Part shown: one piece after another, positions 26,301-33,621 of the stretch | Numbering within the stretch: position 1 is the first letter of the stretch | Layout: each line of letters opens with the position of its first letter | Assembly (NCBI GenBank): GCA_964383505.1 | Contig: CAYLHB010000002.1 | Location: 1 to 61,811 of the forward strand | Reading direction: 5' to 3' | Source of the DNA: CAYLHB01 sp964383505 | Lineage (GTDB): Bacteria > Patescibacteriota > Minisyncoccia > Phycocordibacterales > UBA12088 | DNA: 61,811 nt | The notes under the pieces: generated by a model | What the model was told of the DNA's origin: nothing | What the model saw: the letters and a program-made list of their open reading frames with translations, nothing else | The model's database searches: none | Translations under genes and position numbers: made by a program

Positions 26301-26353
26301 AGCCATTCTATGAGCGACTGCTCAGTTAAATTGTTTTCGTTGAGAGGATTCAT
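23330..26353 (-). CDS. hsdR: Type I restriction enzyme subunit R
   Basis: A 1007-aa translocating restriction subunit. The N-terminal nuclease has D144, E158 and K160 (LDGVVFVN, LAVFELKNP). The SF2 motor has the Walker A GSGKS (306-310), the DEAH box (406-409, LTDEAHR), FLGVTGTP and the later VCDMWLTGFDVP and QAIARVNR motifs. Length is normal. It overlaps hsdM by 4 nt (ATGA). A fragment of a related allele survives at 12860-12972. Confidence 0.95.
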   Translation of the reverse strand: MNPLNENNLTEQSLIEWLQGEGYEYAYGPDIAPKQPSAERALFNEVVLKNRLLTSVHRFNPQLPAEQAEQVVADIASYHNADIVLGNKEIFTFLTEGVKKTWRENGEEKTEVVKLIDFTNVDANEFLIVNQFTVQGIENVCRLDGVVFVNGIPLAVFELKNPVREQATIGQAYRDMEYYKKEIPKLFLYNQVVCLSDLTDARHGTISSSWERYGTWKGIESESDAPKSATELEVLANGLFNKARLLDVIQNFTVFEADGDGDAVTYTKKMALYHQYYGVNKTIDSTVRSVLGEQERKIGVFWHTQGSGKSLSMVFYVNKTKRIHELKSPAYVFLTDREDLDDQLFKTFSRTGYGTLAKRASSIRDLKDRLSHLGSELIFTTIQKFQDDPDANAALTDRENIIVLTDEAHRTQYSMLAGNVRQALPNASFLGVTGTPISQHSRDTMRVFGDVVSSYKIGQAVKDNATVPIYYEGRLIPLHLADQFVDSKLDEILGEIVIDERIKVQKEWAVLEQMVGTPDRIETISKDIVSHFTNRPIEGKAMVVTMSRAIAVAVYQAIQKIPGAPECAVIISGMDDFAGQLQPEHDVKKLEKRFKKASDPLRIAIVCDMWLTGFDVPCLHTMYLDKPLKNHGLMQAIARVNRIYKDKPGGLIVDYIGVAENLKKALAIYDADVQKEAMIPLDEVIRAMKKLHGDVLQYFAAIDFSGWRQKKGIELVELFQSAMNEVVSEQGHLSDDRKMAYMGAVSKLSNLHALVMPGSEAMEIATDVQFFQSIRDALHKQTVIPHIIFPEATESAIRSLVQDAVQAEGVIDLFTKEGEEKKIISIFDARFAEEINKSKYQNLAIDTVRKMLDKEIKVRSRTNKARYETMLTLLTDLIEKYENNVISSAEIIKHLLAIADDIQKLDEESRELGLSEEEVVFYDTLVTDPDLKKAGIDIKDFVKELTRRIRRDLAIDWTNNETIKARIRQNVRLLLLQKGFTELVQTERLIDSIYQETVRVYWEYLPV

Positions 26354-28845
26354 GTGATTTTTTCCGAGGATTTGCGAGCCTCCAAAAGATTCCCGTATTC
26401 CTGTTGAGTAGCGAGAATAAACTCAAAGATTGGTTGAACCAATTCGTCAAACTCCTCGATTAGTGAGGCGGGAGGATTAACAACCTGAATATTCTTAAGT
26501 GTCGCCGTTGTAATGGCGTCAAAAACTCCACCTACAGCAATCTTCTGCAGACTCTCTATTAATCTTTGGACAAGAAGGTACACATAGAAGCTGGAAATCC
26601 CGTCTTTTCCCTTGAGAGCGTAGCATGATTGGTTCATTGCCATGGGTACACCCGCAAGTGCAAGTTTTCCTACTGTGCCACGTGCAGTGAGAAAAACAGT
26701 ATTCTTCGGATATAGTGAGCTGTTGCAGTTCTCTAAGCCTTCCTGTGTTATATATTTCTCAGTTTTTAAAGAATAGAATGAACCGTTTGCATCGCCGGGT
26801 GTAAAAAATGGAATAGCGCCATTCCAATATTCGTTAACGTCTGTTTTTGGGGTACCCCCACCGAGAACATCCACATTATCGGTCAGAGCACCCTTAGACC
26901 AACCTTCTGGAATTTGACCCATTCCACTGTCGACAAGTTTGATATTCGAATTAGATGGATAATTGAATTTTACAAACCACTCAGCAAAAATTCGCTTGCA
27001 CAAATCTTCTAATATTTCGCGTGAAGAGAAGTCCAGGTCACTCCAATCGTGATGAGGATAGAATTTACTTAGTTTTGAAGAAATTTCTCTGTTAAGAGCT
27101 TGGTTGGTCTTCGTTTGCTTTTTTAGAAAACGAGAAGTTATTGCGAGATTTTCATCAAACGACACCTTTTCATTCTCAGACTCCACGAGGCCCACATACA
27201 GTCCGGGGTTGAGATAATATTTGTTACTCCTAATTTGCTCAAGATTTACAGACTTACAAAAACCAGGAATGTCGTTATATTTTTCAGCATCTGACTCGCC
27301 ACGCCAAGCACGAACAACGTTTGCTATTTGCTTAATATGATCCGGGTTTAAGACAACCTGTTTTCGAGAAATCTGCTCAAATATGTTCCTTGCGTCGACG
27401 AAGAGTGTCTCACCTGGGCGTTTCCGAAAACGATCTCCAGATTTATTTTTTGCCAGAAACCAAAGGGAGACTGGCAAAGGTACATTGTAAAAAAGTTTAG
27501 GGGGACAAGAAATAATAACGTCCACCAAATCCGCTTCAACTAATTTTTGGCGAAGTTCACCCTCCTTGCCTGCAACAGCTGTTGCACCATTGGGCATAAC
27601 GAACCCAGCATACCCATTTGGTGCGAGATGGTGAGTAAAATGCTGTACCCACATAAAGTTTGCGTTACTACTTTGTGGCACGCCAAGAGTGATACGAGGA
27701 TCGCTATCTGACAGTTTGGATGGATCCCACTCTGCATTGAAAGGAGGATTAGCGATAACGAAATCAGCTTGCAGATGAGGGAACTTATCTTCGTAGTAGG
27801 TATTGCCAAGCTCAATCTTTCCAGAGAGTCCGCGAATCGCAAGGTTCATCTTTGCGAGTCGAAGAGTGGTCTGATTACTCTCCTGACCATTTATAGCCAG
27901 TTTGGAAGAATCTTGCCCATGATTGCGAAGATACTCACCCATGGATACAAACATTCCTCCACTTCCACAGGCAGGGTCTAATACGCGGGCGTTTTCGTAA
28001 GGTTCAAGAATTTCAACAAGAAGCTTGACGATTGACCGAGGGGTAAAAAATTCACCTCCACGCTTTCCTTCGGAAGAAGCAAACTGGCCGAGGAAGTATT
28101 CATAAATACGACCAAGAATGTCTTTCTCCCGGTCGAAATCATGGTCGAACGAAATACGGGAGAAAATGTTTACAAGCTCACCAATCACCGCATGGTCAAG
28201 AGTCGTGCGTGTATATATCTTTGGCAGAACGCCCTCCAGCTCTGCGTGGTTGTCGTCCTCGATATACTCCATAGCTTTGTCGAGCACTTGTCCAATGTCC
28301 GACTGCATCGTCTTGGTCTGTAAGTACTCCCAACGTGACTTTGCAGGGACATAGAACACGCCTACGCTTTTATAGAAATCCTTAGTCTCAAGTATCTGTG
28401 CACGTGCTTTGTCGTCAGCTACGTAAAAATCCTCATTATTTGGATTACGCGTGAACGTTTCGAGCTCTTCACGCCGCTTAACGAACGCATCAGAAATGTA
28501 CTTCAAAAATAGAAGCCCAAGCACTATATTTTTATACTCCGACACGTCAATATTGCCCCTAAGCTTGTCGGCTGCCGCCCATAGCTCCTTTTCAAAACTT
28601 AGGTCGTGGTGCACGCCTTTCCCTACCACGCTTTCTCGTATTTTGCCTTTCTCTTTCTCAATGCGCCCTTGCAACTCCGCGGATAAGGAGGACTTTGGTA
28701 TAAGGTAGGTGGGTTTTGAGGGATCGCCGACATTTTCAGCCTCAATCTCACCTTTTTTGATCTTCTGGTGTACTGCGACACGAGATATCCCCAGCATCTT
28801 GGCAAGCTGGGTGGGCGTTATGAATTCTGTTTTGTTTATTGGCAT
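26350..28845 (-). CDS. hsdM: Type I modification subunit M fused to a half specificity subunit, with N-terminal HTH
   Basis: An 831-aa fusion. Residues about 1-50 form a helix-turn-helix (TPTQLAKMLGISRVAVHQKI) like excisionase/MerR readers. HsdM follows, with motif I DPACGSGGM (about 290) and motif IV NPPF (about 366) for N6-adenine methylation. From about residue 645 there is one HsdS target-recognition domain (QIPEGWSKGALTDN, FFTPGDANG, LTARGTVGKLA) and its spacer helix. Two fusion chains would be needed for a bipartite target. Start at 28845 (MPINKTEF) with AGGA 8 nt upstream; 28854 is also possible. An operator-like palindrome lies upstream, suggesting autoregulation by the HTH. Confidence 0.9.
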   Translation of the reverse strand: MPINKTEFITPTQLAKMLGISRVAVHQKIKKGEIEAENVGDPSKPTYLIPKSSLSAELQGRIEKEKGKIRESVVGKGVHHDLSFEKELWAAADKLRGNIDVSEYKNIVLGLLFLKYISDAFVKRREELETFTRNPNNEDFYVADDKARAQILETKDFYKSVGVFYVPAKSRWEYLQTKTMQSDIGQVLDKAMEYIEDDNHAELEGVLPKIYTRTTLDHAVIGELVNIFSRISFDHDFDREKDILGRIYEYFLGQFASSEGKRGGEFFTPRSIVKLLVEILEPYENARVLDPACGSGGMFVSMGEYLRNHGQDSSKLAINGQESNQTTLRLAKMNLAIRGLSGKIELGNTYYEDKFPHLQADFVIANPPFNAEWDPSKLSDSDPRITLGVPQSSNANFMWVQHFTHHLAPNGYAGFVMPNGATAVAGKEGELRQKLVEADLVDVIISCPPKLFYNVPLPVSLWFLAKNKSGDRFRKRPGETLFVDARNIFEQISRKQVVLNPDHIKQIANVVRAWRGESDAEKYNDIPGFCKSVNLEQIRSNKYYLNPGLYVGLVESENEKVSFDENLAITSRFLKKQTKTNQALNREISSKLSKFYPHHDWSDLDFSSREILEDLCKRIFAEWFVKFNYPSNSNIKLVDSGMGQIPEGWSKGALTDNVDVLGGGTPKTDVNEYWNGAIPFFTPGDANGSFYSLKTEKYITQEGLENCNSSLYPKNTVFLTARGTVGKLALAGVPMAMNQSCYALKGKDGISSFYVYLLVQRLIESLQKIAVGGVFDAITTATLKNIQVVNPPASLIEEFDELVQPIFEFILATQQEYGNLLEARKSSEKIT

Positions 28846-28877
28846 GATTGCCATCCTAGCACAATGTGTTGCTAAAT

Positions 28878-28901
28878 GCAACTTAACATGTGTAAAGTTG
28901 C
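28878..28901. promoter_or_regulatory. Operator-like palindrome upstream of hsdM
   Basis: A 24-bp dyad whose half-sites read GCAACTT and AAGTTGC, with inner ACA/TGT also paired; one position per half breaks symmetry. A second short dyad GTTGC-ATTTA-GCAAC follows toward the gene. It lies 33-56 bp before the hsdM start. Confidence 0.6.
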
Positions 28902-29111
28902 GTGGCACCCTGTGTCCTGTATACTACAAGAGGTTCCAACGCAAAACGACGACCCTCTCGCAAAAAAGGAAGTCGTCGCTATGCGGTAGCCTCTGCAGTC
29001 GGGGTGAACGTTGGTGCGTTCTGACTGCCGAGTACAAAGGGTCTGTACCCCTGTTCCTACAGCCTACACACCCCACTGCACATTACAAGCACCAGCATCT
29101 AATAAGTGCCT
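28902..29111. other. Intergenic stretch with pairing potential
   Basis: No gene is seen here, between hsdM (minus) and the Cas2-like gene (plus). The plus strand can form several hairpins, for example ACGACGAC with GTCGTCG and CAGTC...GACTG. This could be a leader or small RNA of the Cas2-like gene, but no terminator is evident. Confidence 0.3.
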
Positions 29112-29381
29112 ATGGTACTCATGCTGACCTACGACCTAAACAAGGTCAAAGACTACAGGAAACTGTACGCGGCTATCGAGCAGCTGGGCGAGACCAAGCG
29201 CGACCCCAACCTAGACTCTGTCTGGTTCATCGCGACGTCGCTCAGCCCAAACCAAGCGTGCGACCACATCCGTTCGGCAACAGATCGAGATGATCACCAC
29301 TTCATCTGTCGACTCAGCTCTGGTAACCACCAGGGGTGGATGAGCAAGGAAGTGTGGGACTGGATCAATAGCCATCTATGA
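29112..29381 (+). CDS. Orphan Cas2/SinR-like protein
   Basis: An 89-aa protein with the ferredoxin-like pattern of the Cas2/SinR/VapD group. Strand 1 ends in LTYDLN, helix 1 is DYRKLYAAIEQLG, strand 2 has DSVWFIAT, then HFICRL and a C-terminal W-x-x-S...WDWINSHL typical of SinR-like proteins. No cas1 and no CRISPR array lie in the window, so it is not an adaptation protein here. Alternative starts are GTG at 29106 and ATG at 29121. It may be a nuclease or toxin-like accessory of the defence block. Confidence 0.65.
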   Translation: MVLMLTYDLNKVKDYRKLYAAIEQLGETKRDPNLDSVWFIATSLSPNQACDHIRSATDRDDHHFICRLSSGNHQGWMSKEVWDWINSHL

Positions 29382-29388
29382 TGATGGT

Positions 29389-29418
29389 AGACAAGCCGAC
29401 CGCAAGGTCGGCTTGTCT
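29389..29418. terminator. Strong hairpin after the Cas2-like gene
   Basis: The 13-bp perfect stem AGACAAGCCGACC/GGTCGGCTTGTCT closes a GCAA tetraloop. It starts 7 nt after the Cas2-like stop; no T run follows, so terminator activity is likely but not certain. It could serve the convergent nuclease gene too. Confidence 0.65.
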
Positions 29419-29502
29419 GTACGGTGCTATGAGTTGAGTGCCTGTCGTATCCTGCCACGAACCTCAGGGACCGTTGAGAGGATGCAGTGGAGGCCAGTGA
29501 GA

Positions 29503-30609
29503 TTACTGCTCCAACGTATGCCTGACCCAGGTACAGATGTCGAAGAACTTTTGCTGTGCGTCAGGATTCGCGAGTGCGGCAAGTGGTAGCCTGAGTGCGC
29601 TGTAGCCGTCGACGTTTGACGTGTCGACTTCGGCACCCTCGATCGTTCGTAACTGCTCAAGGATCTCTACGCGCTTTTCTGGTAGGTCAAACGGTGCTGG
29701 ACTCAAGTTACCCTGATGCGGTGCATTCCACCCCAGCTTACCGTCGCCCGATACGACAAACGGAACAAACTTCTTTCCTTCCCTGTTGTAGAAGCGTGGG
29801 AAGAAACCACCGCGTTGGCTTGTGGCCCAAGAAACCTCCATATTGTTGTTTTGTGTCCACTCAAGCATGGCTTGTGCCGCTTTGACCTCTGCATCCCCAT
29901 AGCTCTGTAAATGCGCTTTGAACAGCTCCCAATTCCACACCTTACCCTGTGCGCTCTTTACGGTGCCAATCTCTTTCTTCACTTCTGCACCGAAGATCTT
30001 GGGGATGATGATTTCGTACGTGTCGTGAGTGTAGTATTCGAGTTCAACGGCATAGATATCAAACTGACTGTTTTGGTTCACGTAGAGAATGAGATCTTTG
30101 AGTCGGTCATCAAGCTTGTCCATGAGAACCACGAAGTGAAACACCCCGTCGTCGAGGTTTGAACGCATACGATCGAGTATCACGCTGACCTCATCGTCAG
30201 TGAGGTTGAAAAAGTCTTGCGCTTTTGCAGCTGCACGCATACCAAACACCTTTTGCGTATGCTGGTCGAGGATTGAGAGAAACTCATTGAAATCACCCGA
30301 ATGCTTCCAGAGTGCAGCACCGTAGTCGAGTGCTTGCGCAATAACGGTACGCTTGTCGGTGTTCTTGTAGAGTTTTGTTTCAACAATATAGATACTGCCA
30401 TACTGGTCGATACCGAGTGCATCGATAGGGCCGCTGTTGGTAGAAAACTCACGAGCGAGGATAAGTAGTCGTATATCCTCCTTGATATCGTAGAGTGGGA
30501 TGCTCTCCGGATTCTGATATATGTACTCTTGGAGATAGTTCTCCTTTTCGATGGTAGACTTCTCTACCCGAACGGCTTTGTTGCCGTCCTTGGAAATGAT
30601 TATAGACAT
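29503..30609 (-). CDS. PD-(D/E)XK-type nuclease-like protein
   Basis: A 368-aa protein. The N-terminal third has a PD-(D/E)XK core: GPIDALGIDQYGSIYIVETK, with the Asp of IDAL and E-T-K on adjacent strands, followed by a helix with QALDYGAAL, as in DUF91/NucS-like proteins. The C-terminal part (GKLGWNAPHQGNLSP) is unassigned. Probable role: DNA cleavage in defence, as a stand-alone gene next to the restriction operon. Upstream on its strand lies a hairpin-rich leader of about 190 nt. Confidence 0.65.
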   Translation of the reverse strand: MSIIISKDGNKAVRVEKSTIEKENYLQEYIYQNPESIPLYDIKEDIRLLILAREFSTNSGPIDALGIDQYGSIYIVETKLYKNTDKRTVIAQALDYGAALWKHSGDFNEFLSILDQHTQKVFGMRAAAKAQDFFNLTDDEVSVILDRMRSNLDDGVFHFVVLMDKLDDRLKDLILYVNQNSQFDIYAVELEYYTHDTYEIIIPKIFGAEVKKEIGTVKSAQGKVWNWELFKAHLQSYGDAEVKAAQAMLEWTQNNNMEVSWATSQRGGFFPRFYNREGKKFVPFVVSGDGKLGWNAPHQGNLSPAPFDLPEKRVEILEQLRTIEGAEVDTSNVDGYSALRLPLAALANPDAQQKFFDICTWVRHTLEQ

Positions 30610-30800
30610 GGTGTTGCTTGCGGTTTAGCCGATGGCCGGATGCACAAAGCCCGCCACCAGGAGAGTCCGAAGACTCCTACCAGAGTTTCCCCTGATAACG
30701 CAAGCAACGCCCTGAATGACGGGTTCTCTACGTTGCTTGCGATTCTTAGACCATGCCGCCAGCATGTGCTGATGGTTTAGGTCCTGCCCCTTTCGGGATT
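30610..30800 (-). other. Hairpin-rich leader upstream of the nuclease gene
   Basis: On the minus strand this gene-free stretch contains a long-range stem GCAAGCAACG/CGTTGCTTGC (30699-30740), a third GCAAGCAAC just before the ATG, and a UUCG-capped hairpin GGAGTC-TTCG-GACTC. Three copies of the same 9-mer in alternating orientation suggest two mutually exclusive folds, as in an attenuator or riboswitch-like leader. No known class is recognised. Confidence 0.4.
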
Positions 30801-31051
30801 ACTATTCAGTTGTACACTAAGAGAATAGCGCACAATTGAGCTCCCGTCGACTCTAGGGGTACCCTAACTTAGCTTCGGACGGTTGCGAAGCTTGCATCTC
30901 AAACCATGTGTGCTGTAAACTAAATGCAGTCCAGTGAATTCGTTCACCTTTCGCGCCAAAACAAAATGAGGCGGCGAGATGCAATGCATCTTTTGAGTCG
31001 AGGCAGTTGCCGGGTGATGGTCGTCTAACGGCTATCTACCAAGGGGCCATT

Positions 31052-31154
31052 GACGGAGGTAACAAACGTAACCAATCATGGTTAGTGTTTGTTGCATCCG
31101 TCGAGTGTCTCTACAGACGTATGCAAAAACACCAACCACAGCGTTGGTGTTTTT
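31052..31154 (+). ncRNA. Candidate small RNA: long hairpin plus terminator
   Basis: GACGGA...AACAAAC...TAACCA pairs with TGGTTA...GTTTGTT...TCCGTC across 31052-31102 (19 pairs with two small internal loops). A second hairpin AAAAACACCAAC/GTTGGTGTTTTT at 31125-31154 is an apparent terminator. It lies 32 nt before the ParB-methyltransferase ATG. The remainder of the gap (30801-31051) shows nothing I can assign. Confidence 0.45.
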
Positions 31155-31186
31155 GCTGGACTGATTACCAACTAATCAGTCACAGT

Positions 31187-32467
31187 ATGGCGAAGCAAAA
31201 GTTAGCATGGCGCACCGAACGCCGCAAAGTAAAGGACCTTATTCGCTATGTAAAGAACCCTCGCAAATTATCAGAAGCACAGCTTGATGGACTGAAGCGC
31301 AGCCTCAAGAAGTTCAACCTTGCCGAGTTGCCTGCCATCAATACGGACGGCACCCTGGTTGCGGGAAATCAGCGAGTACTTGCACTCTCGCTGATTGGGC
31401 GTGAAGAGGAAGAAATCGAAGTACGGGTACCGAATCGGCCGCTGTCCGAAGCGGAGTTTCGCGACTATCTGCTCACGTCTAACAGGTCTGGAGGATCATG
31501 GGACTTCGAGAAGTTAGCGGCCGAGTTCGACATTGATGAACTCCTCACGGCTGGATTCGATTCGCTCGACCTCTCAAACATTTTTGACGACAACCTGGAG
31601 ATTGTTGACGATGCGTTTGATGAGGAAAAGGAGGTACAGAAAGCGCTTGATACCGATATCAAACCCGGGGACTATTTTGCCCTCGGTCGGCATCGGCTGC
31701 TTTGCGCTGACGCTACCGACCCAGAGAACGTGAAGCGTTTGATGGCTGGGGAAACTGCCGACATGGTCAACGATGATTTACCCTTCAATATCGACCTGTC
31801 GTATGACAAAGGGGTCGGAAACAAGGCTCGCTATGGCGGAACCACCAATGACAATAAGACTGATGCGGAGTACGAGCGATTTGTGGGAAGTGTGATGCAG
31901 AATGCCCTCACGGTAAGTAAAGCAAATGCACACATCATGTTCTGGTGTGACGAACGGTATGTCTGGCTTTTCCAGGAGCTCTACAAGGAACTCGGGATTG
32001 ATTCGAAGCGTCTTTGTGTCTGGATTAAAGACAATCAGTCACCTACCCCGAAGAATGCCTTCAATAAGGTGACGGAGTTTTGTGTGTACGGCACCATTGG
32101 TCGGCCATGGCTGAATGACAAGATTAAGAACCTGAACGAAATTCAGAACAAGGAAGTGACGTCAGGCAATCGACTCACTGACGACATTCTCGACCTCCTA
32201 AACATCTGGCTCGTTAAGCGCCTACCCAGTTCCGAGTATCAGCATCCGACACAAAAGAGCCCTACGCTCCATGAAAAAGCGCTTCGTCGTTGTACTCGAC
32301 CCGGTGATATCGTGCTCGACCTTACTGCTGGCTCGGGAAGTATCCTCTCGGCATGCGAGCAATTAAAGAGAACTGCATACATGTGCGAGATGGAGCCAGT
32401 GTTCTGCCAAGTCATTATTAACCGCTTTAAGCAACTCTCACATGTCGAAGTCATCAAACTCAATTAA
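31187..32467 (+). CDS. ParB-domain / DNA methyltransferase fusion (phage type)
   Basis: A 426-aa protein. The N-terminal ParB/Srx-like domain (NPRKLSEAQLDGLKRSLKKF, then VAGNQRVLAL) is followed by an N6/N4 DNA methyltransferase. The catalytic motif IV reads NDDLPFN instead of DPPYN/DPPFN, and the SAM motif is LTAGSGSIL instead of F-x-GSGTT. Both are unusual, so activity is uncertain. Such fusions sit next to terminase genes in many prophages. Start at 31187 (MAKQKLAW); the frame upstream passes through a terminator and is not used. It overlaps the next methyltransferase by 26 nt. Confidence 0.85.
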   Translation: MAKQKLAWRTERRKVKDLIRYVKNPRKLSEAQLDGLKRSLKKFNLAELPAINTDGTLVAGNQRVLALSLIGREEEEIEVRVPNRPLSEAEFRDYLLTSNRSGGSWDFEKLAAEFDIDELLTAGFDSLDLSNIFDDNLEIVDDAFDEEKEVQKALDTDIKPGDYFALGRHRLLCADATDPENVKRLMAGETADMVNDDLPFNIDLSYDKGVGNKARYGGTTNDNKTDAEYERFVGSVMQNALTVSKANAHIMFWCDERYVWLFQELYKELGIDSKRLCVWIKDNQSPTPKNAFNKVTEFCVYGTIGRPWLNDKIKNLNEIQNKEVTSGNRLTDDILDLLNIWLVKRLPSSEYQHPTQKSPTLHEKALRRCTRPGDIVLDLTAGSGSILSACEQLKRTAYMCEMEPVFCQVIINRFKQLSHVEVIKLN

Positions 32468-33203
32468 GCCCGGGGACATCTTTTGCCTCAGTAGCCATCT
32501 TCTTCTGTGTGGGGATGCACGTAGCAAGGATATGGTCGCCAAGCTCGTTGGAAAGAATAAAATCAATGCCGTCATTTCGGACCCCCCGTACGGTGTTGCT
32601 GTGACTGAAAGCAAGGAGGGGTTCCAGACGCTCGCTAAGAGCAAAGTAATTGCGAACGACCACCTCCAAAGCGACGAGGAGTACCGCAAGTTCAGTAGTG
32701 ATTGGATCGGAGTGATTACACCTTTCCTTGCCCGCAAGAATTCCATCTACATCTTCAACTCCGACAAGATGGTTTTTGCCCTGCGCGAGGGGTTGGTCCA
32801 GGGAGGCGTCAAGTTCGCCCAGCTCCTCATATGGGTCAAGACGCATGCCGTTATAGGACGGATGGACTACGCACCACAGCACGAACTCATCGCTTATGGC
32901 TGGTACGGCACACACGAGTTTCTTAAATCCAAAGACAAGAGTGTCCTCGTATACCCAAAACCGAACAAAAGCGCGATGCACCCTACAACAAAGCCGATCG
33001 CACTCATACGTCATCTTATTCTCAACTGCACCCGAGTCGGTGACGTGGTGTTCGATGGCTTCCTTGGATCAGGTACCACCCTGCTCGCTTGTGAGCAGAC
33101 CAAGCGTATCTGTATCGGTGTTGAACTCGACCCAGAGTATTGCCAAACCATCATCGCGCGGTACGAAAAGTTAACCGGTCGTAAGGCAGAGCGGTATGAG
33201 TAG
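32442..33203 (+). CDS. DNA N6-adenine/N4-cytosine methyltransferase
   Basis: A 253-aa beta-class methyltransferase with intact motifs: ISDPPYGV (IV) near residue 46, MHPTTKPIALIRHLI (X) and FDGFLGSGTTLLACEQ (I) near the C-terminus. It overlaps the preceding degenerate methyltransferase by 26 nt and the small terminase by 8 nt. Likely protects the element's DNA or modifies it for packaging. Confidence 0.92.
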   Translation: MSKSSNSIKPGDIFCLSSHLLLCGDARSKDMVAKLVGKNKINAVISDPPYGVAVTESKEGFQTLAKSKVIANDHLQSDEEYRKFSSDWIGVITPFLARKNSIYIFNSDKMVFALREGLVQGGVKFAQLLIWVKTHAVIGRMDYAPQHELIAYGWYGTHEFLKSKDKSVLVYPKPNKSAMHPTTKPIALIRHLILNCTRVGDVVFDGFLGSGTTLLACEQTKRICIGVELDPEYCQTIIARYEKLTGRKAERYE

Positions 33204-33621
33204 ACGTGACACCATCACCGCTCGGCAAAACAAACTCAAGGAGGCGTTCCTCGAGCAACTTAAACGCACTCCCACAATCGAGACAGCATGCCAGAAAGTC
33301 GGCGTTGCGCGGGCGACCGTATACCGCTGGATAAAAGCAGACAAGCGGTTTGAAAAACAGGTGGATGGAGCACTTACCGAAGGCCGCATGTTTATGAGCG
33401 ATATTGCAGAGAACCAGCTTTTTTCGCTCATTGGAGATAAGAAGATTGAAGCGATTAGACTGTACCTCTCGACGCATAACCCCCGGTATAGCAACAAACT
33501 GGAGGTGTCTAATTCCCTTCTAGACAACAACGAGCCGCTCACAAAAGAGCAGAAGAAACTAATTCGCGAAGCGCTCAAGCTCTCCTCCTTACGCAACTAT
33601 GGCAAGAAAAAAGAAAAGTAA
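33196..33621 (+). CDS. Phage terminase small subunit-like protein
   Basis: A 141-aa protein with an N-terminal helix-turn-helix (IETACQKVGVARATVYRWIK) and a helical, basic C-terminus (SLRNYGKKKEK), typical of small terminase subunits that recognise the packaging site. It overlaps the large subunit gene by 23 nt. Confidence 0.8.
   Translation: MSRRDTITARQNKLKEAFLEQLKRTPTIETACQKVGVARATVYRWIKADKRFEKQVDGALTEGRMFMSDIAENQLFSLIGDKKIEAIRLYLSTHNPRYSNKLEVSNSLLDNNEPLTKEQKKLIREALKLSSLRNYGKKKEK

Noticed and set aside
29112..29381. CRISPR-Cas locus suggested by a Cas2-like protein
   Set aside because: No cas1, no effector genes and no regularly spaced repeats anywhere in the window.
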